NCBI RefSeq assembly: GCF_014805625.2
Contig: NW_023998414.1
Location: 38,492,402 to 38,556,401 of the forward strand
DNA from: Glossina fuscipes
Lineage: Eukaryota; Arthropoda; Insecta; Diptera; Glossinidae
Direction: 5' to 3'
DNA length: 64,000 nt
Shown piece by piece: positions 47,011-59,226 of this stretch (position 1 is the stretch's first letter; every line of letters starts with the position of its first letter). The position numbers and the translations under genes are program-made. The notes below the pieces were generated by a model. That model was given only the letters and a program-made list of their open reading frames with translations. It ran no database searches and had not been told where the DNA came from.

Positions 47011-47455
47011 GAGAAGGAAAGTTTTTATTGTATACCTTTTACGTCTGCATCACTTGAAATTTCTTATCAGTCCGAAATTCCTGAGCATCTCTCACGTCTT
47101 CATTGGCCTTGTTGTTATTTATTGAATCAAAATTTTTCAGGACATTGCCGGCATATGTTGTTGAACGGCACATATTTTCAAAATTTTAAGTAAATTGAAA
47201 TTTACTCCATTCAGCAGTTGAAGACAAATCTATTTTCATTGATGATGAGAGTTATCGAGAAAACGTAGAAAATGCTTTTAATTGTAAAGAAAGGCAAAAA
47301 AAAAACAAAAACAAAAGAAAACAAAAACAAAAACAAATCGCCGAGAAAGCAAATGCAAGCAAGTTTTCCAAACAATCTCAGCCGGTACGTCTACGACGAT
47401 TCTGTTTTAAACTGATGTTATCTCTTCGCCTTTGTTTTACTATGACTGAGTGCTA

Positions 47456-47460
<5 letters not shown>

Positions 47461-47489
<29 letters not shown>
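47461..47489. repeat. (GT)n microsatellite
   Basis: About fourteen GT units, preceded by a broken CGTGTGC stretch. Confidence 0.9.
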
Positions 47490-47491
<2 letters not shown>

Positions 47492-47655
47492 TGCTTTCTC
47501 AATTAAATATTATACATTTTGTTAAATAAACATCAAATGTAAGTATATGCATCTGTATAGGTTATTGAGTAAGTGTATTGCAGCTAAACGAACTTGTCGT
47601 TTGTAAACATTTCTCTATTTAGTTCTATTCCCCAAGCATTATCGATTATGGATTA

Positions 47656-47680
47656 GGGGAGCGGGGTAGGGGAAAGGGGG
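47656..47680 (+). other. Canonical G-quadruplex-type motif
   Basis: Four G runs (4, 4, 4 and 5 bases) are separated by loops AGC, TA and AAA on the plus strand. Loop lengths of two to three fit the usual G-quadruplex rule. Function is not shown. Confidence 0.85.
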
Positions 47681-48169
47681 ATTAAGATTTGAAAGCATAT
47701 AAAAACAATAACAAAAACTCTGTTCGGCCTGTGAACACAGTTGAACTCTTTGATGCAATTTATTATTTAATTTGCGAATCGAAGCTCGAAGAGATTTTAT
47801 TAAAATTTCAAGCTGGTATGCCTTGCTGCAAGCAAAAATGCAACAGAAAGGCGAGAATTGTTATTTGCGTTGCAATTGCCGATGGACCGAGAAATTGTTT
47901 TTTCTTTGATTTTCGAATTGGTTCATACAGTATAACGCAATAATAAAAAAGATTTCAAATTAAATTTAATTTAGGGAGAAAAACTTTCACTTTTGTCATG
48001 TTTTGCTGTTTACACCAATCAATTTCGTGAGATCTTCCACGCACACGTTTCTTCCCATACATTACAAGCATTTCACAAATATACTATACACCTTAGATTA
48101 TACACAACTTTGCATATAGGAGCTTAAAGGTCTTGAATTAGTAATGCAAGAGTAATGCGTTTAAAAGGG

Positions 48170-48700
48170 GAAGGAAGAGTCATTAAGTTTTGTAGGAAAA
48201 TTACAATAAGCGTTTCCTAAACATAATGATCCTTGATGATCCTTACATTACGAAAAGGCTGTACATGTGTTTGATTAGACCTATACTCAAGTATGCCTGT
48301 GTTGTGTGGTCTCCTTCATATAGATGCTATGTAGATTCAATTTAATCAAATGTTCAAAAGTAATTCTTGCTGTTTGCCCTTAGGGTTGGTTAGGGTTGGG
48401 ATCCGATTGCCTCTCTTTCCCCCCTATGCAAATAGATTGCGTCTGTTGTCCTTACCGTTTCTCGAGAAACGTAGTTGTTGTTCTTGGCGTCTCCTTCGCA
48501 ATCAAAATAATAAATGGTGCTATTGACTCGCCTGCATTGCTTGGTGAAATAAGCTTTAATGTCCCCAATCGCTTCTCTAGGCACTTTATCTTGGTTAAGC
48601 TTAAGATTTACTTTAATAGTCAATTGAACTTTTAGTTGAGTTTCATTCATAGGTCGAATAAATAAATAAATAAATAAACATAAAATTGAAAAAGCTCGAG
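48170..48700 (+). pseudogene. Jockey-like non-LTR retrotransposon 3' end, degraded
   Basis: The plus strand encodes the C-terminal (thumb) part of a jockey-type reverse transcriptase: TKRLYMCLIRPILKYACVVW (48253-48306), SPSYRCYVDSI, a TAA stop at 48343, VQK, a second TAA at 48361, FLLFALR. After a frame change, FAIKIINGAIDSPALLGEIS and FNVPNRFSRHFI lie in the open stretch ending at 48635. The 3' end reads TTTTAGTTGAGTTTCATTCA, AGGTCG, then an (AATA)n tail at 48658-48680. The SPSY-CYV-SI pattern and the shared 3' end tie it to the minus-strand copy at 43085-43895. Everything upstream of the thumb is lost. Confidence 0.85.
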
Positions 48701-49208
48701 CTCGTTCTTTCGATTTGATTACGCGTATTCGAATAACAGAGATGTATCTATTAGATCCCACCATAGATGGAAATTCTCATGGAAAATAAGTCCTCATATG
48801 ATTATTAAGTCTAACTTGCAATTTCCTAGTTACACTACTTCCCTCAGAGCCCCTCAATATATGCATAATTTGCCTTACGAGAATGATTGCAGTGTTGCCA
48901 TTGTGAATAATTGTTTTAAAAAATAATTCTTGCCTTAAATCCTTAAAGGTGCACTTAATAACCGTCTCAAACATTATGCTTCTATTATTTTCCCTTCTGT
49001 TCCGAAACAATTGCCAAAAGGACTGTCATTTTTAAGCTGTTACAGTGACCACCAGTTACCACAAGAATATATCATACTTCAAGGAAGTATAATTCAATTC
49101 CCTGCATATTTAAGAAACAATTCTGATAACAGAATTGATTGCGTGCGTAACTGGGTAGCCTATGTCCACTTTTGAAGTAAACAGATGTATGAAAATCATT
49201 TATATCTT

Positions 49209-49243
<35 letters not shown>

Positions 49244-50065
49244 AATACTTCATTGTTTATACATATATATGTTTGTGTAAAATGTTATACGGAAATAAAG
49301 GAAAGAACTTAAAGCATTTTGATTTGTTCATTTTTAGTCCAAGTTATGTTGAGATTCGCTTGCTATCGCCTGCAAATTCGCAAACTATTCACGCAACCAG
49401 TTGGGAAAAAAGTTATTCAAGAGTTATATTATTATCTTACTAACTTCAAAACGAACATTTATTATTTTTAAGTTCAAGCGGGGAACTTAAGGTTAAATCC
49501 TGATATGGCCAATACGAAATCAAGGCTTAAGAATGTAGAACGTATAGAGAACGTATATATATATATATATATGCGTGTGTCGCACAGTATAGTGTTACTC
49601 TGATTTGAGGTCCGATACAACATGACCGGGACGCATAACAATTTATATGATTAAGTTAAGTTTAAAACTATTTGCTCTTCATTTTAAAACAATTTCCCAA
49701 TAATTCGCAAACAATTGCTTACTATTAATATTATTTAAGTTATTTAATAATATTTCTGCTTAAGCTTTCATACATTTTTTTTTCAAATTATTCATTCTTC
49801 ATTCGCTTTAGCGAAATCATCCAAATCAACTAAGCCATTTACAGTGAAAAGTTAATATAGATAAAATATATTAAATACCGGTACCGGTAAGGCTTTAAAG
49901 TTAATCTCACATCTGGTATTGCTTGCCTACAAATGTAGTAAAGCGAATTGATGTGTGCGGGAATTCTCCGCACAACCTACTTACGCTAATTTAATACATT
50001 TTCCGTACCGATATAACTTTTTAGATTATTTAACGTTCTGTTACTAACGTTAAAAAGTTAATATA

Positions 50066-50069
<4 letters not shown>

Positions 50070-50098
<29 letters not shown>
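50070..50098. repeat. Poly(T) tract, 29 bp
   Basis: An uninterrupted T run. Confidence 0.9.
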
Positions 50099-51118
50099 CT
50101 TTTACTCTAGATCGTCCACGAAATGTTTTGAAAATTTCTGCACCACAGAACGCGTGTAATGGTACATGGCATTAGCTTTATTTAAATAATTTTTTTGTTG
50201 TTGTTGTTGCTTTTATTTTATTATTTGTTTTTTTTTTTTTAATCGGGTTTTGCAATTTCTATCCCTCAGTACTTTTCATACGAAAGGATGAAATATAATG
50301 TAAATTCAAATGGAAACATGTTTAATGAATGGCTTTAAGTATTTTGGCTTACAATGCATCCCGAAATTGCTTTAATTAGAGAGAAATATGAATTAATATT
50401 ATTTTATATAGAAGATATTCTTGTACTTGTACGTGTCCGTTCAAAATAAATAAACGTACAAAGTATCGTTATTAAAATTAATTTAATCAGAGAAATAAAC
50501 TCAAATTTATTGAAAAAAAAAAGTCTGAAAGCGCTAGGCTGTCAACGGTTCCACTGAAAAATCAACCTGGCACTTGGTATTTTGAATTCACGGCCATTGA
50601 AGTTATTGCCATTCAGGCGGATAGAAACGAACTTATTGCTTGTACGTTTACGAGTTGGCCAAAATCTATGCAAAGCATAAAATTTGATTTGGAGTTAGTT
50701 GCAGCCAGCTATCGGTTAAGTATTTTTCTGTTAGTTTCTCTTAGTCAACCAAAGAGATTGATGCAAATAATTTTTAAATATTATTTTCACATCCCGTATA
50801 TCAATGTGTCAATTCATTCAAATGCAAGCAGACTTAGTTATCTTCAAATACAAAAAACTACTAAAATGTTCTCGAATAGCTTTCTTACGTTCTTTATGAA
50901 AATTCATGCACTAGAATCCACATATAAATATTGGAAAGCAAAGGCAGCGATACACGCGACCGTGTGCATGATATTTATATGCATTGTGGACCCTGTACAC
51001 ACATCACACTACTACAAACTGATATTCACTCATGTGTGTTTAGGTTTTTATTTATAATAGAGCCAGTCGACAAGCTTATGTATTTTGATTGTGTGTAAAA
51101 TGAATGATGAATGCATTC

Positions 51119-51121
51119 ATA

Positions 51122-51164
<43 letters not shown>
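51119..51164. repeat. (AT)n microsatellite
   Basis: An AT array with one ACATAT interruption near 51139. Confidence 0.9.
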
Positions 51165-51165
<1 letters not shown>

Positions 51166-51592
51166 GGTGTATGAAATAATGACGATTTGTTTCTATATTC
51201 AGCAAGTATTTATGATTTTATTATTGTGCTTTCATATACACTTTTCGTATAAGTGTAAGTGCATATGGGCACACATACCAATAAATATCAGTTACGATAT
51301 GTATCAGCATTTCTGCATTTTTTTGTTAAATACACATAAATATAAAACATAAACTTATGGATATATTTACGGAAATCCATTGATATTTATACCAATGACC
51401 GTAAAGCATTGATCTAATAATTATTTCTTTCCGTTTGCAGCGTAGTAAAGTGTTACCTAAAATGTGAATAAAAATTCTTGATTCTGGTTGAATGTACGGA
51501 TGCCCCATTGTTACAAAACTGTTCACAAATATTATATTTTAATACAATTGCTAAAAAAAAAAAATAACAATCTATAACCAAACAAGTATAAA

Positions 51593-51955
51593 CGCTATAG
51601 TGGGACAAGGCCTCTCATTGAATACCCTACACCACTTCGTTTAATACTGTCACCCATATGAGGGCTTTTCAAAATAAATCTTTATAAGGAGAGGGATCGA
51701 AAAAATAATCCGAGTCGAACCGCTTTCAATAGCGTTCGCCTGCGTTCTTAATCCATCCCGACCAGTTCCGACCAGTAGGTTGAACATAGGAAAATATTGC
51801 CCTGTTGTTGACGAGGCGACAAGCTTAGAATATTCTTCTGAATCGATCGGAATAATCAAAGGTGGTCCTATTTCAAGTCTTTCGGGATGTTGCATACATC
51901 CACACAAATTCAATATACGCTTATAAACCCGCAAGTGTTGCATTGTGTAACGAAA
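51593..51955 (-). mobile_element. Family A copy, short form, core lost
   Basis: Read on the plus strand: CGCTATAGTGGGACAAGGCC, ATTGAATACCCTACACCACT (3' end, intact), ATGAGGGCTTTTCAAAATAA, CTTTCAATAGCGTTCGCCTG, GTAGGTTGAACATAGG, then TTCTGAATCGATCGGAATAA, TTTCAAGTCTTTCGGGATGT and TGCATACATCCACACAAATT. The GACA/GACG core is replaced by unrelated sequence near 51810. The minus frame at 51650-51943 is incidental. Confidence 0.75.
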
Positions 51956-52599
51956 AGTTTTAAAAAGAAATTTCTAATTATTTGCGCCAATAACTCAGGA
52001 TAAATATTGAAATGCAATCTGGCGCGAATACGCAAAAGGATCATTGTACAGTTAGTTTATGGAGATAATAATGCCGAGCATTCAAATGAGTCAATTATAT
52101 CATAATCTTTTACGATTACTTATGCACTAACTTAAAATTACGTTTATATGCAATGTGTCATAGAAATGCAAGCATAGTATGTAATAGGTTTATGTGCCTA
52201 TGGATTGGCAAACAGTTGACCATCCGTAAATTTCTATAAATTTTAAACTAATTTTATAACAATAATGTTCATGTCTCAAGCATTATTATATCAAGTACTT
52301 ACCAGTTGCTCGTTAAATATGACCTTTATACTTAACTTTGTTCTTGCTATGCCCGCATTTTTTTTTCCTTTTCCCTTTCGGGTGAAAGGAATAAGCAACA
52401 ATGATTTGAGGGTGACTCATGTAATGGGTAAATAAATGGTAAATGGCTTGATATACATATATATATATATATTTTTTTTTTCCATTTTTATAACTATAGT
52501 AAAATTCTCGCAGACAAATAACTTAAGTCATCTTTGCAAGCAAGCTAATGTAGTGAAAAATTTAAAAAGGAAAGAAGAAAGAAAAAAAAATAAAAAAAT
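51956..52599. other. AT-rich non-coding spacer
   Basis: It contains a short (TA)n at 52457-52472. No gene was recognised. Confidence 0.5.
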
Positions 52600-53460
52600 T
52601 ATATTCGGTCGTGACCGCATCTTTTATACCCATCATCGTTATCCTAAAAAAATGATTGAAAAAAAAAAAAAAACGACCTATTTTTTCACGCTCTTCAATA
52701 CGGAGTGAGCCCAGTTGATTTCTCATATTTTCAAAATATATTTTTGGTCGTGTGGGTACTGCGGTTGTGTCCTTTGAAAAGTTTTGGTTAACTCAAAATT
52801 CTTTTGCAAATTTTTAGGCTATATCTACATTTACGTTAGCGGGATAATCTTTACCAGTAGTACTACAAAGTTGCGCAAACAGACAGATGGACAGATGAAC
52901 AGACGAATATGTGTAGGTGCTTTCATGATTTAAAAGTGGCCACGAATTTATATACTTTATAGGGACGTTGAAGCTTATTTCTGCGTGCTATAAATTAAAT
53001 ATTGATGTACTATAATATTGGGTAGGCGTGATTTATTTTGATCAATTTTTGTATAGGTGCTATAGCATCGCCTATAAAATGTTGTTAAATTTTTATACAT
53101 TTATTTGCTATAGTGTATGAGCAATGAGCTAAAGGCCAATCTTTTATTTCCTTTTGAAAAATAGAAGGATTCCGAGTTTATGTGATGCTGTGGGCGTGTC
53201 CTCCGACCGATTGGTTCTATTTCCAATATCAACCTGCGAGCAAGAATTTTTCAATGCTTCTGCCAAATTTGAAATCGACAACAGACATAACACAAGACGG
53301 ACAGACACACAGACGGACATGCTTAAATTGATTTAGATTGATTGATGCTGATCAAGAATGCACATGCTTTGCGGGGCCTCTGGTGCTTCCTTCTGGGCGT
53401 TGCAAACGTTTTCGTAAAATGAATATACCTCTCGTCCGTCCCTCGGCGATAACTACGATA
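52600..53460 (-). mobile_element. Family B element, near-complete, reverse
   Basis: Read on the plus strand it opens with the reversed 3' stem-loop (CGGTC, GT, GACCG at 52606-52617) and TTTTATACCCATCATCG. It passes the two reversed cores (CAAACAGACAGATGGACAGA near 52877; GACGGACAGACACACAGACG near 53296) and TTGATGCTGATCAAGAATGC, and ends with TGCAAACGTTTTCGTAAAAT, ACCTCTCGTCCGTCC and GGCGATAACTAC. It is collinear with 6391-7240 and 38661-39485 and has no conserved frame. Confidence 0.75.
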
Positions 53461-55025
53461 AGTAAGTAGCGATAATATGAGAATTATTTTGAGTTATTGG
53501 GAAAGGAGTTGAAGCAATTAATTATTTAGTAGTTTTATCGACGTTATTCGAGCTCAATGGTAAAAAGCTATCTGATAAATGAAAATTCTAATCAAAGTTT
53601 CAATTTTTAAAGAGAGAAAGAGAAAATTTTATAAATCAAAAAATGTTAACTTTTATATTTAAATGATTGAAACATTGTAAAGGTGTTAACTTGTATTTGT
53701 TATTTAAATGTCGAAAACGTACAGAGCCATGGGCACACGAATAACACAAATTTGTATAAAAAGTTTAATAACAGTTTTTGAATTTTGTAAGTAAATCAAT
53801 CTATTCTTAATTGACAACATTGTATAACACTGCTATAAAGAAAATATTTTATTAAAAAGTTTATCCTTGAATTTTTCTTTACGCAGAGCACAGTGTACTC
53901 TGGAATTTCGTTGTCTGTCTCTCTAGTTGTTAATGTTTTCGCATACAGAGTAATGTCTCGGAATCCTTTAAAGTTTTCAAAACTTTTTTGTTTTTTTTTT
54001 TTGTTTTGTAAATCTTTTATTTATACTTTAGATGATAATCTTTTAAGTTAATCAATGTTTTTTTTTTTTTTTTTTTTTTTACACACGAAATCCCAAAATT
54101 TATTTTCAAATTTGTTAAAAGTTTTTTTGTATTCTGTTAGCATCTTCTCATTATTTTCTTTTCTTGAATCCTTTCGCTAGCTAGTATAGTATAAGTGACG
54201 CTTTAAGGTATATTTTGGAACTTGAAAATCTTATTTGCTTCAAGGTTGCCCTAACTTGGCCGTGGGGCCACACACAACTCATCGAAGGATATTGAAATGT
54301 TAAGGAAAGTTAGAAAACTTTTTTATAATATAATTTTAAAAAAGGCAACAACATATGCCCCTACCGTGAAAAGATCGTAGACAAGTTCTTCTTTATCAAT
54401 TTGAAAATTCTATACCCGAAGCAGGAATTTGTCCCATATAACTATCTGTAAGGCATTAAACTATGCATTGATGACAAAGCAAATTTGTAAAATTCTTATG
54501 TAGCATGAATAACGTAATCAATTTAACCGAATATGTTTGTTTGACCCTCTGTCAATAATTGCAAATCGCGCTTCAAAGTGGAGATGAGTGCAAGTTCAAC
54601 GAACAAGCTCTCTTCTTGGAGCTACAAAACTAGTGCATAGGTTCTTTGATTTTCGAAAAATTCGAGTGAAAATCAATATCTTTTTTATAAATAAATATTA
54701 AATAGCAAATGTCAGCCTTTGGTTTTGAATTGGAACAGACGAAATATCTCTTGCCCTTCAAATTTCTTACATCATTTCCGCTCATCATTTTTATAGCAGC
54801 TTAACTATGAAAATCTGTCAAATTGATTACCAAAATTATAGACCAAAAATTTATCGTTTCCGTAGCATGTGCAAGGCTGTATGGCAAGGCTGTCCGGCTT
54901 TTAAAATCCTTTAAAATTAATTCGAAACCGTCGCAAGTCTTCGTTGCTAGTGCTTATCGTACTTTCAGATCGTAGGTCAGAAATTTATTTATTTCATCTC
55001 AATAATTTCCAAAAATAATAATTAT
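53461..55025. other. AT-rich non-coding spacer
   Basis: It contains T23 at 54058-54080. No gene, RNA gene or repeat copy was recognised. Confidence 0.5.
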
Positions 55026-55177
55026 CATCCGCCTGAGTGGCCGAGTAGGCAAGAATCTCGACTAGTAACTCAATGGGTCCATGGGTGCAAATCTCAAGTG
55101 CGGTAGAGTTTTTAATAAAGCCTTAGATGCTAGTGCTTTTAAGACTTTAGTCTTAGAATTTATGCTCTGGCTAAATT

Positions 55178-55209
<32 letters not shown>
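55026..55209 (+). mobile_element. tRNA-Ser-like SINE with (TAA)n tail
   Basis: The head resembles a tRNA. TGGCCGAGTAGG (55038-55049) fits the RNA polymerase III A box, GACTAGTAACTC resembles the serine tRNA anticodon arm, and GGTGCAAATCT (55084-55094) is a slightly changed B box (GGTTCGAATCC is usual). About 75 bp of non-tRNA body follows and ends in (ATA)n at 55178-55207. Head, body and simple-repeat tail are the standard SINE layout. It is too altered in the acceptor and T arm for a working tRNA. No related full copy was seen elsewhere in the window. Confidence 0.75.
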
Positions 55210-57257
55210 ATTGCATTAGGCCTTTCTAGATGTCTGTCCACCTATTTGACTATCTGTCCATGTAATTCGTTGGCATATTTTGATGGAATGCCATACACCG
55301 ACAAGAATGGCAAGAACGACTAAAGAAGAACTGATCATTGGATGGGTGCTTGATAGCATGTGCGTCATAAATGAAATGAAGAATGTTGAGAAAAGTATCA
55401 TAGATACTTTTCCCTTAATTCCGTAAGAATTGCGGAACCTGAGAGTATTATTGAGTCTTGATTGTAAAGCATAGAAATACGCTTAGAAAACACGCTTCTT
55501 AGGTACAGAAGTAATCTGAATATATTTAGGAACTGTTTTTGGATATGTTTATGTGCGAAACTTTCTCAAACAACACTGAGTTGTACGGAATCGAAACTCA
55601 GTTCCATTGTATGCTGTTTTTAAGTTATGTAAAACGAACACATTGTTTCTCTTTTTCTTCTTTTGTTTTTTGTATGCAACTTGGGAGCGGAATTGTTAAA
55701 AATTGTAGTAATTTCGAATAATAAAAATTTGTTTTTTTTTCCTCTTCTTCTTCTTCTTTTTTTTTTTTAAGAAATCGTATTGCATCACGTAGTAGTTTTA
55801 GTTATTTTTTTTTTGCAAGTTTGAAGTCATCTTCTCTTCTCATTATCAGCATTAGTTTAACTGCAATTCCGGATACGCTTCCTTATGCGCTTGTCAGTTC
55901 AATTAGTGCGGATTACTTTGTAGACTTAAGAAAACAAAGAATATATATATTTATATTCACTACATTTGCAAAGGAAAAATCTACAAATGGAAATCTTCGA
56001 TTAAAGTTAACTACCATAGATTAAATGTGTATTAAGTAGATTCATAAGAATTCTTTCTTTTCTTTTTTTTATGTGAATTTTTTAATTTTTTTTTATTTTT
56101 ATATTTGTATTGGGTATACATTGGTTGTTTAGTGCTACATTTTGGTAAAAATGTCCCCCTAGGCATCATTGTCGATTAATTCTTTTAAAAAGCTTACACT
56201 TTTTTAAGCTTTCCATACTGAACAGGCATATAATATATTTGAATGATAATAAATGACTTTACTTAGGAGAATTTCCTTTACAGCACTAAATCAAGAATTT
56301 CTGTTTATTCATTAATGCGGCATTGATTGATTATTTGTCTAACTGAAGTGATTTGATTGAGCATTTCCCTAATATTAGCTCGAGGTATAATTTCTTGGCG
56401 TTTTTCAACAGAATTCGAACCCAATGTGTCACCAAACGCCAACCTTTTGTAAAACGTTTAAGATTCCTCGGAGAAAAATTGAAATAAGTGATTCTCGTAA
56501 ATACTCTTTTCATGAAAACTTGAAATTTTTAAGAATTTCACGCATAAAGCGAAACGGGCGGTACTTAGTCAGGTCAAGTTTCAGTCAGTGAACTAAATGG
56601 AATCAAAACTTTCTGACCATGATCTCTCAAATCTTGCCGCGTTACCAAAGATCTAGTCTGAAATTGTCGTGAAGAGAAGCAACGCGTTTGTTATTGAGGA
56701 CTGCCTACTTCCTGCTTTACATTTGCTTGTCGACAGTAAAGTTGACCCTGTTGGGGAAGCTTTTGATGTCTTGCTCTTTGCTCTATTTAATTCTCATCCC
56801 CAAGCTAGCTAACCCAATTTTTGTTTGGACGAATGTGCACTTTCATTCATTTTAAGCCGTATATTTGTTGTGTGCGGCTATTACTCCTTTTTAACCGCCT
56901 ACAAGCAATCTTTTCAAAAAAAAAAAACTGATTACTGGTTAATTTCGCTTCATTCATGGAACTCAATCCATTAAATCGCGTTCATATGATATTCAAGTAG
57001 CGGGCTTCTTTTTGCATCCAACCGTATGTAAGCAGGTGGTTAAGTCAATGTTTATTTTTGCAACGATGTTATAAAAAACGGAACGTATCTCCCTTTTTTT
57101 GTTTATTTACTTTTTTGTTTATCGAATTTACCAACGATTAGTCGACTAGCGAGCGACGCATTCTTATCATCAAAGAAGCGAAAAGGAAACCGAATAAACC
57201 ATCGAGCAAAGCGGCATCTAACCCCTTAATACCACGAAAATCTATTTGAATATCTAT
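55210..57257. other. AT-rich non-coding spacer
   Basis: A GTCTGTCCACCTATTTGACT stretch near 55232 followed by GGCATATTTTGATGGAAT may be a worn family A piece. The region 56560-56830 is a little GC-richer, with no recognised frame. No gene was seen. Confidence 0.45.
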
Positions 57258-57345
57258 TTTTCGCACCCTAAACCATTTATGGTAAGGATATATTAACTTT
57301 CCACAGATGTATACAGCATCCAGATGAGTTAACTTTTTACTTACT
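57258..57345 (+). mobile_element. Family A 5' fragment
   Basis: TCGCACCCTAAACCATTTAT, GGTAAGGATATATTAAC and GATGTATACAGCATCCAGAT match the 5' 80 bp of family A. Nothing downstream is recognisable. Confidence 0.55.
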
Positions 57346-58984
57346 TGCCTTAGATTTAACATTAAATGCTTCTTTAATAAAATTCTAATATATATAAAGT
57401 CCAAGTAGGTAAATAATTTGCGCGAACACGTTCATTGTTGTACGAGGGTGTTTTTAAAAAAATATGCTTGAAGATGTATGTACGAGACAATTTAATACCG
57501 ACAAAATGTAATATATTGTATAGAGATGGCATTGTTGCGTTTAGAAAAATTCGATTTAAACCGAAAGAAATTTCTTTCTTATTTTGTAGCGTTTGTATAC
57601 AATTGTTATTCTATTCTTAAAACCATGCATTAGTTTAAAAAAAAAAAAATAGAAGGGAAATATTATATAAAAATACAAAAAACCGTACACGCAATTGTGT
57701 GTTATTTTAATGGTCAAAGTTTCGCTTTTGTTTGAAGAAAAAGTTTAATAAAATGTCACATTAACAATAGACGATGAACGTAAAAGGATCAGAGTTGGCA
57801 AGATAAGTATACCGAAGGATATGGGGAAAGAAAGGGGTCGTAATAAACTTAAAAACTACACTTAATCGAGGGTACATCGCAACGACGCAACCTTATGCAT
57901 ACACATAGGCATTTATAAATATATATATAGGATGCTATAAAGGATGCTATAACAAGAAGACTGACAGTTTAACTTCTCAATACTATGGAAAAGCATATTC
58001 CGTTTAAGAGTGAAACATATGTTTGTCAAATCGAAAGGCAATGACATGAAGGTGTTGTTTAACCAAAAAAAAAAAAACAAAATATTTAACAAATGATTAG
58101 CAGCTCAAAGTTTACCGTCTTCCTAGAAAGTTAATGCAATATTGTATCGATTCTCTGCACTGACTTTATTCAGTACACGCAGTTTATGGATGAAATCTTT
58201 TTTGTTTTGTTAGATAAATCTCAAGGTAAAATTCGAACGGCGAAAAGTCATATGATATCCGTAGGAAAACAATATGATTGCCTTCCGTACTACTAATGGT
58301 AAACACTAGCTAAGTAGCATGTCGCTGGTACGGTCTGGTGTTAATGATATCTTTATCGTCTACAGCATTTATTTTAAAATTTGCAGATTGTTCCGGAATA
58401 TTTATCCAAAACCCTGTATTGTTATGAGATATGCTGTCGCAAAGCGTTCTACATAAAGTAGATAACAGGGTTCGAGGAAATGGAAATCACATCCTTAAAA
58501 TAGTATAAAGTTTGGAAAGTTAGTGAAACTTTTCTTAATGTAACTTAAAGACGATTTTATAAAATTATCTAAAGAAAGTCCAAGCAGGAATCCCTATAGC
58601 AACAGCAACCGAGGCGAGGCAAGCACAAAATCAGTCCTATATAAAGACAATCTTTGAAAGTCACAACGCACACATGACAACACATCAGGAAAAGCATTCA
58701 TTGTAGCGTCAGCCAATAGCATAGGACTTGTCTGTGTTCCGCTTTAATACCAAGAAACATCATGCACACCTAAATTCATAGTAAATTTCATTTTTAATCA
58801 GCGTAAAGTTGTGCGTGGATATAACCATGCCTACCTAAATACACACGCTTCTATTTTTGGTTGTCGATCGGTCCGTCCATTTGTTTTTGCATCTTTTTTT
58901 TCATTAAATGTCTTACGGTTATACAAAAGCACAAGTGTAGATGAAAATAAAGACAGAAACTTGAAACTTTCAAGTTTCAATATG
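57346..58984. other. AT-rich non-coding spacer
   Basis: A GATCGGTCCGTCCATTTG piece near 58867 may be a lone GTCY remnant. No gene was recognised. Confidence 0.45.
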
Positions 58985-59226
58985 GACATGATCTAACCTG
59001 CGTGCAAGAGGTTGCAATGTTTTTGCCAAACTTGGAGGCGATAGTTTTATTTTTGCGGCCAAGAGAATGTTTGCAACAGATATTACAAAGATAGGCAGAC
59101 ACACAGGCGGACAGATAGACAGATGGGCATTCTTAAATCGATTCAGAATTTTATGCTCATCAAGAATATGTACACTTTGTGAGATCTCGGCAGCCTACCT
59201 TTGAGCGTTGCGTACGTTTTGACAAA
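58985..59226 (-). mobile_element. Family B 5' fragment, reverse
   Basis: Read on the plus strand: CCTGCGTGCAAGAGGTTGCA, TTTTGCCAAACTTGGAGGCG, TTTTTGCGGCCAAGAGAATG, AGGCGGACAGATAGACAGAT (core), TTAAATCGATTCAGAATTTT, GCTCATCAAGAATATGTACA and TTGAGCGTTGCGTACGTTTT. The order matches the 5' third of reverse family B. Confidence 0.65.

Larger units (their letters stand above)
47011..48169. other. AT-rich non-coding spacer with GT and G-rich tracts
   Basis: It contains (GT)n at 47461-47489, A-rich AAAACAAAAAC-type sequence near 47298-47335 and a G-rich motif at 47656-47680. The 84-codon frame at 47689-47943 has an unremarkable composition and no recognised motif. Confidence 0.5.
48701..51592. other. 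AT-rich non-coding spacer with microsatellites
   Basis: It contains (TA)n at 49211-49239, 49555-49571 and 51119-51164, T29 at 50070-50098, and a 14-bp perfect palindrome TACCGGTACCGGTA at 49876-49889. The 129-codon frame at 50668-51057 is the longest here but has no recognised domain. No gene is called. Confidence 0.5.

Noticed and set aside
48701..49020. Possible second RT remnant after the jockey-like tail
   Set aside because: Broken translations only faintly resemble ORF2 C-terminal sequence, with many stops and no firm motif.
50668..51057. 129-codon plus-strand open frame
   Set aside because: No recognisable domain and AT-driven composition. Not unexpected by chance in 64 kb of AT-rich DNA read in six frames.
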